The notes beneath the pieces were generated by a model. That model searched no databases, was not told where the DNA came from, and saw only the letters and a program-made list of their open reading frames with translations. Position numbers and translations under genes: made by a program. From a virus: DNA of 29,091 nucleotides. The stretch is taken from IMG/VR virus record IMGVR_UViG_3300021378_000111, positions 1 to 29,091 of that record. One strand, given 5' to 3'. Shown one piece after another: positions 28,746 through 29,091 of the stretch; position 1 is the stretch's first letter, and every line of letters begins with the position of its first letter.

Positions 28746-29091
28746 ATGGCAAACATTAATTTTTTAAATGGTCAAGCAATCACTGGTAATGTAACTATTG
28801 CTACAAGTGGACTTACTGACAATTTAATATTAACTTCAACGGACACATCTTCGGCATCTGCACCAGATATCGTTTTATATAGAAATGCTGCTATTGCTGA
28901 CTCAGACACCTTGGGTGTTGTAGAGTATAAGGGTAAGAATGGTATGGTGCCAAGTTCAGGAAATCCATTAACTTATAATGCTATTTACTCAAGAATAGCA
29001 GATGCATCAAACAATCAATCTATATTAACTCTTTCTGCTCACAAAGGAAACGGTAGTGGATCATTTATTCATGCAGTTAATGTTTCTGCTA
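28746..29091 (+). CDS. Second fibre or virion protein, N-terminal fragment (cut by window end)
   Basis: At least 115 residues are present, beginning MANINFLNGQAITGNVTIAT. The start resembles the N-terminus of the upstream fibre (MAAIKFLN...). It continues with LILTSTDTSSASAPDIVLYR and LGVVEYKGKNGMV, a beta-shaft pattern (S-D-L-V-L-x-R...LG-x-I-x-y-x-G) that, from memory, is common in fibre proteins of marine phages, many of which end in a peptidase-S74-like chaperone domain. That end is outside the window, so its presence is unknown. Confidence 0.75.
   Translation, partial: MANINFLNGQAITGNVTIATSGLTDNLILTSTDTSSASAPDIVLYRNAAIADSDTLGVVEYKGKNGMVPSSGNPLTYNAIYSRIADASNNQSILTLSAHKGNGSGSFIHAVNVSA

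Overview
This window is part of the genome of a lytic-type tailed phage, most likely infecting a member of the Bacteroidota. Evidence for the host: the DNA is very AT-rich, most genes start after an A/T-rich leader with no Shine-Dalgarno sequence (typically ...AAAATTATGGC), and several intergenic regions carry a TAnnTTTG box, the -7 element of Bacteroidota promoters. The order nuclease, possible small terminase, GroES, large terminase, portal, scaffold-like protein, major capsid protein, head-completion proteins and fibres is that of a tailed phage. The HU/IHF-like gene, the long portal (915 aa), the long terminase (729 aa) and several small conserved proteins recall crAss-like phages and their marine relatives such as the Cellulophaga phages; that placement is inference from memory. 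Genes end in TAA, TAG and TGA and no large gene is broken by TAG or TGA, so the standard bacterial code is used.

The left arm (1-6605) is transcribed leftward. From its promoter-distal end it holds a truncated SF2-type helicase, a small membrane ORF, an HNH protein, a possible ssDNA-binding protein with an acidic tail, a winged-helix (HTH_36-like) protein and several unknowns. Positions 3487-5347 form an envelope cassette: a secreted DUF4846-like protein, a two-helix membrane protein, a lipoprotein and a 53-aa lipoprotein. Positions 5645-6275 form a 630-bp non-coding block with strong dyads, a tandem operator-like repeat and a multi-stem RNA candidate. A small gene (6276-6605) and a GC-rich structured leader follow.

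The right arm (6840-29091) is transcribed rightward. It opens with a tightly overlapping run of tiny, mostly lysine-rich genes (6840-9022), including relatives of the phage families DUF5872 and DUF6321 and a 61-aa lipoprotein with a C-terminal membrane segment. Next come a peptidoglycan-binding amidase (endolysin), HU/IHF-like, zinc-cysteine and PD-(D/E)XK genes, then the packaging and head genes (12232-21104). Further virion genes follow (21173-26262), then a 793-aa fibre and a second fibre cut by the window end.

The right arm packages DNA, builds the particle and lyses the cell. The left arm appears to cover replication, regulation and envelope modification. The arms diverge at about 6605-6840. 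No integrase, tRNA gene, CRISPR array or insertion sequence was found.
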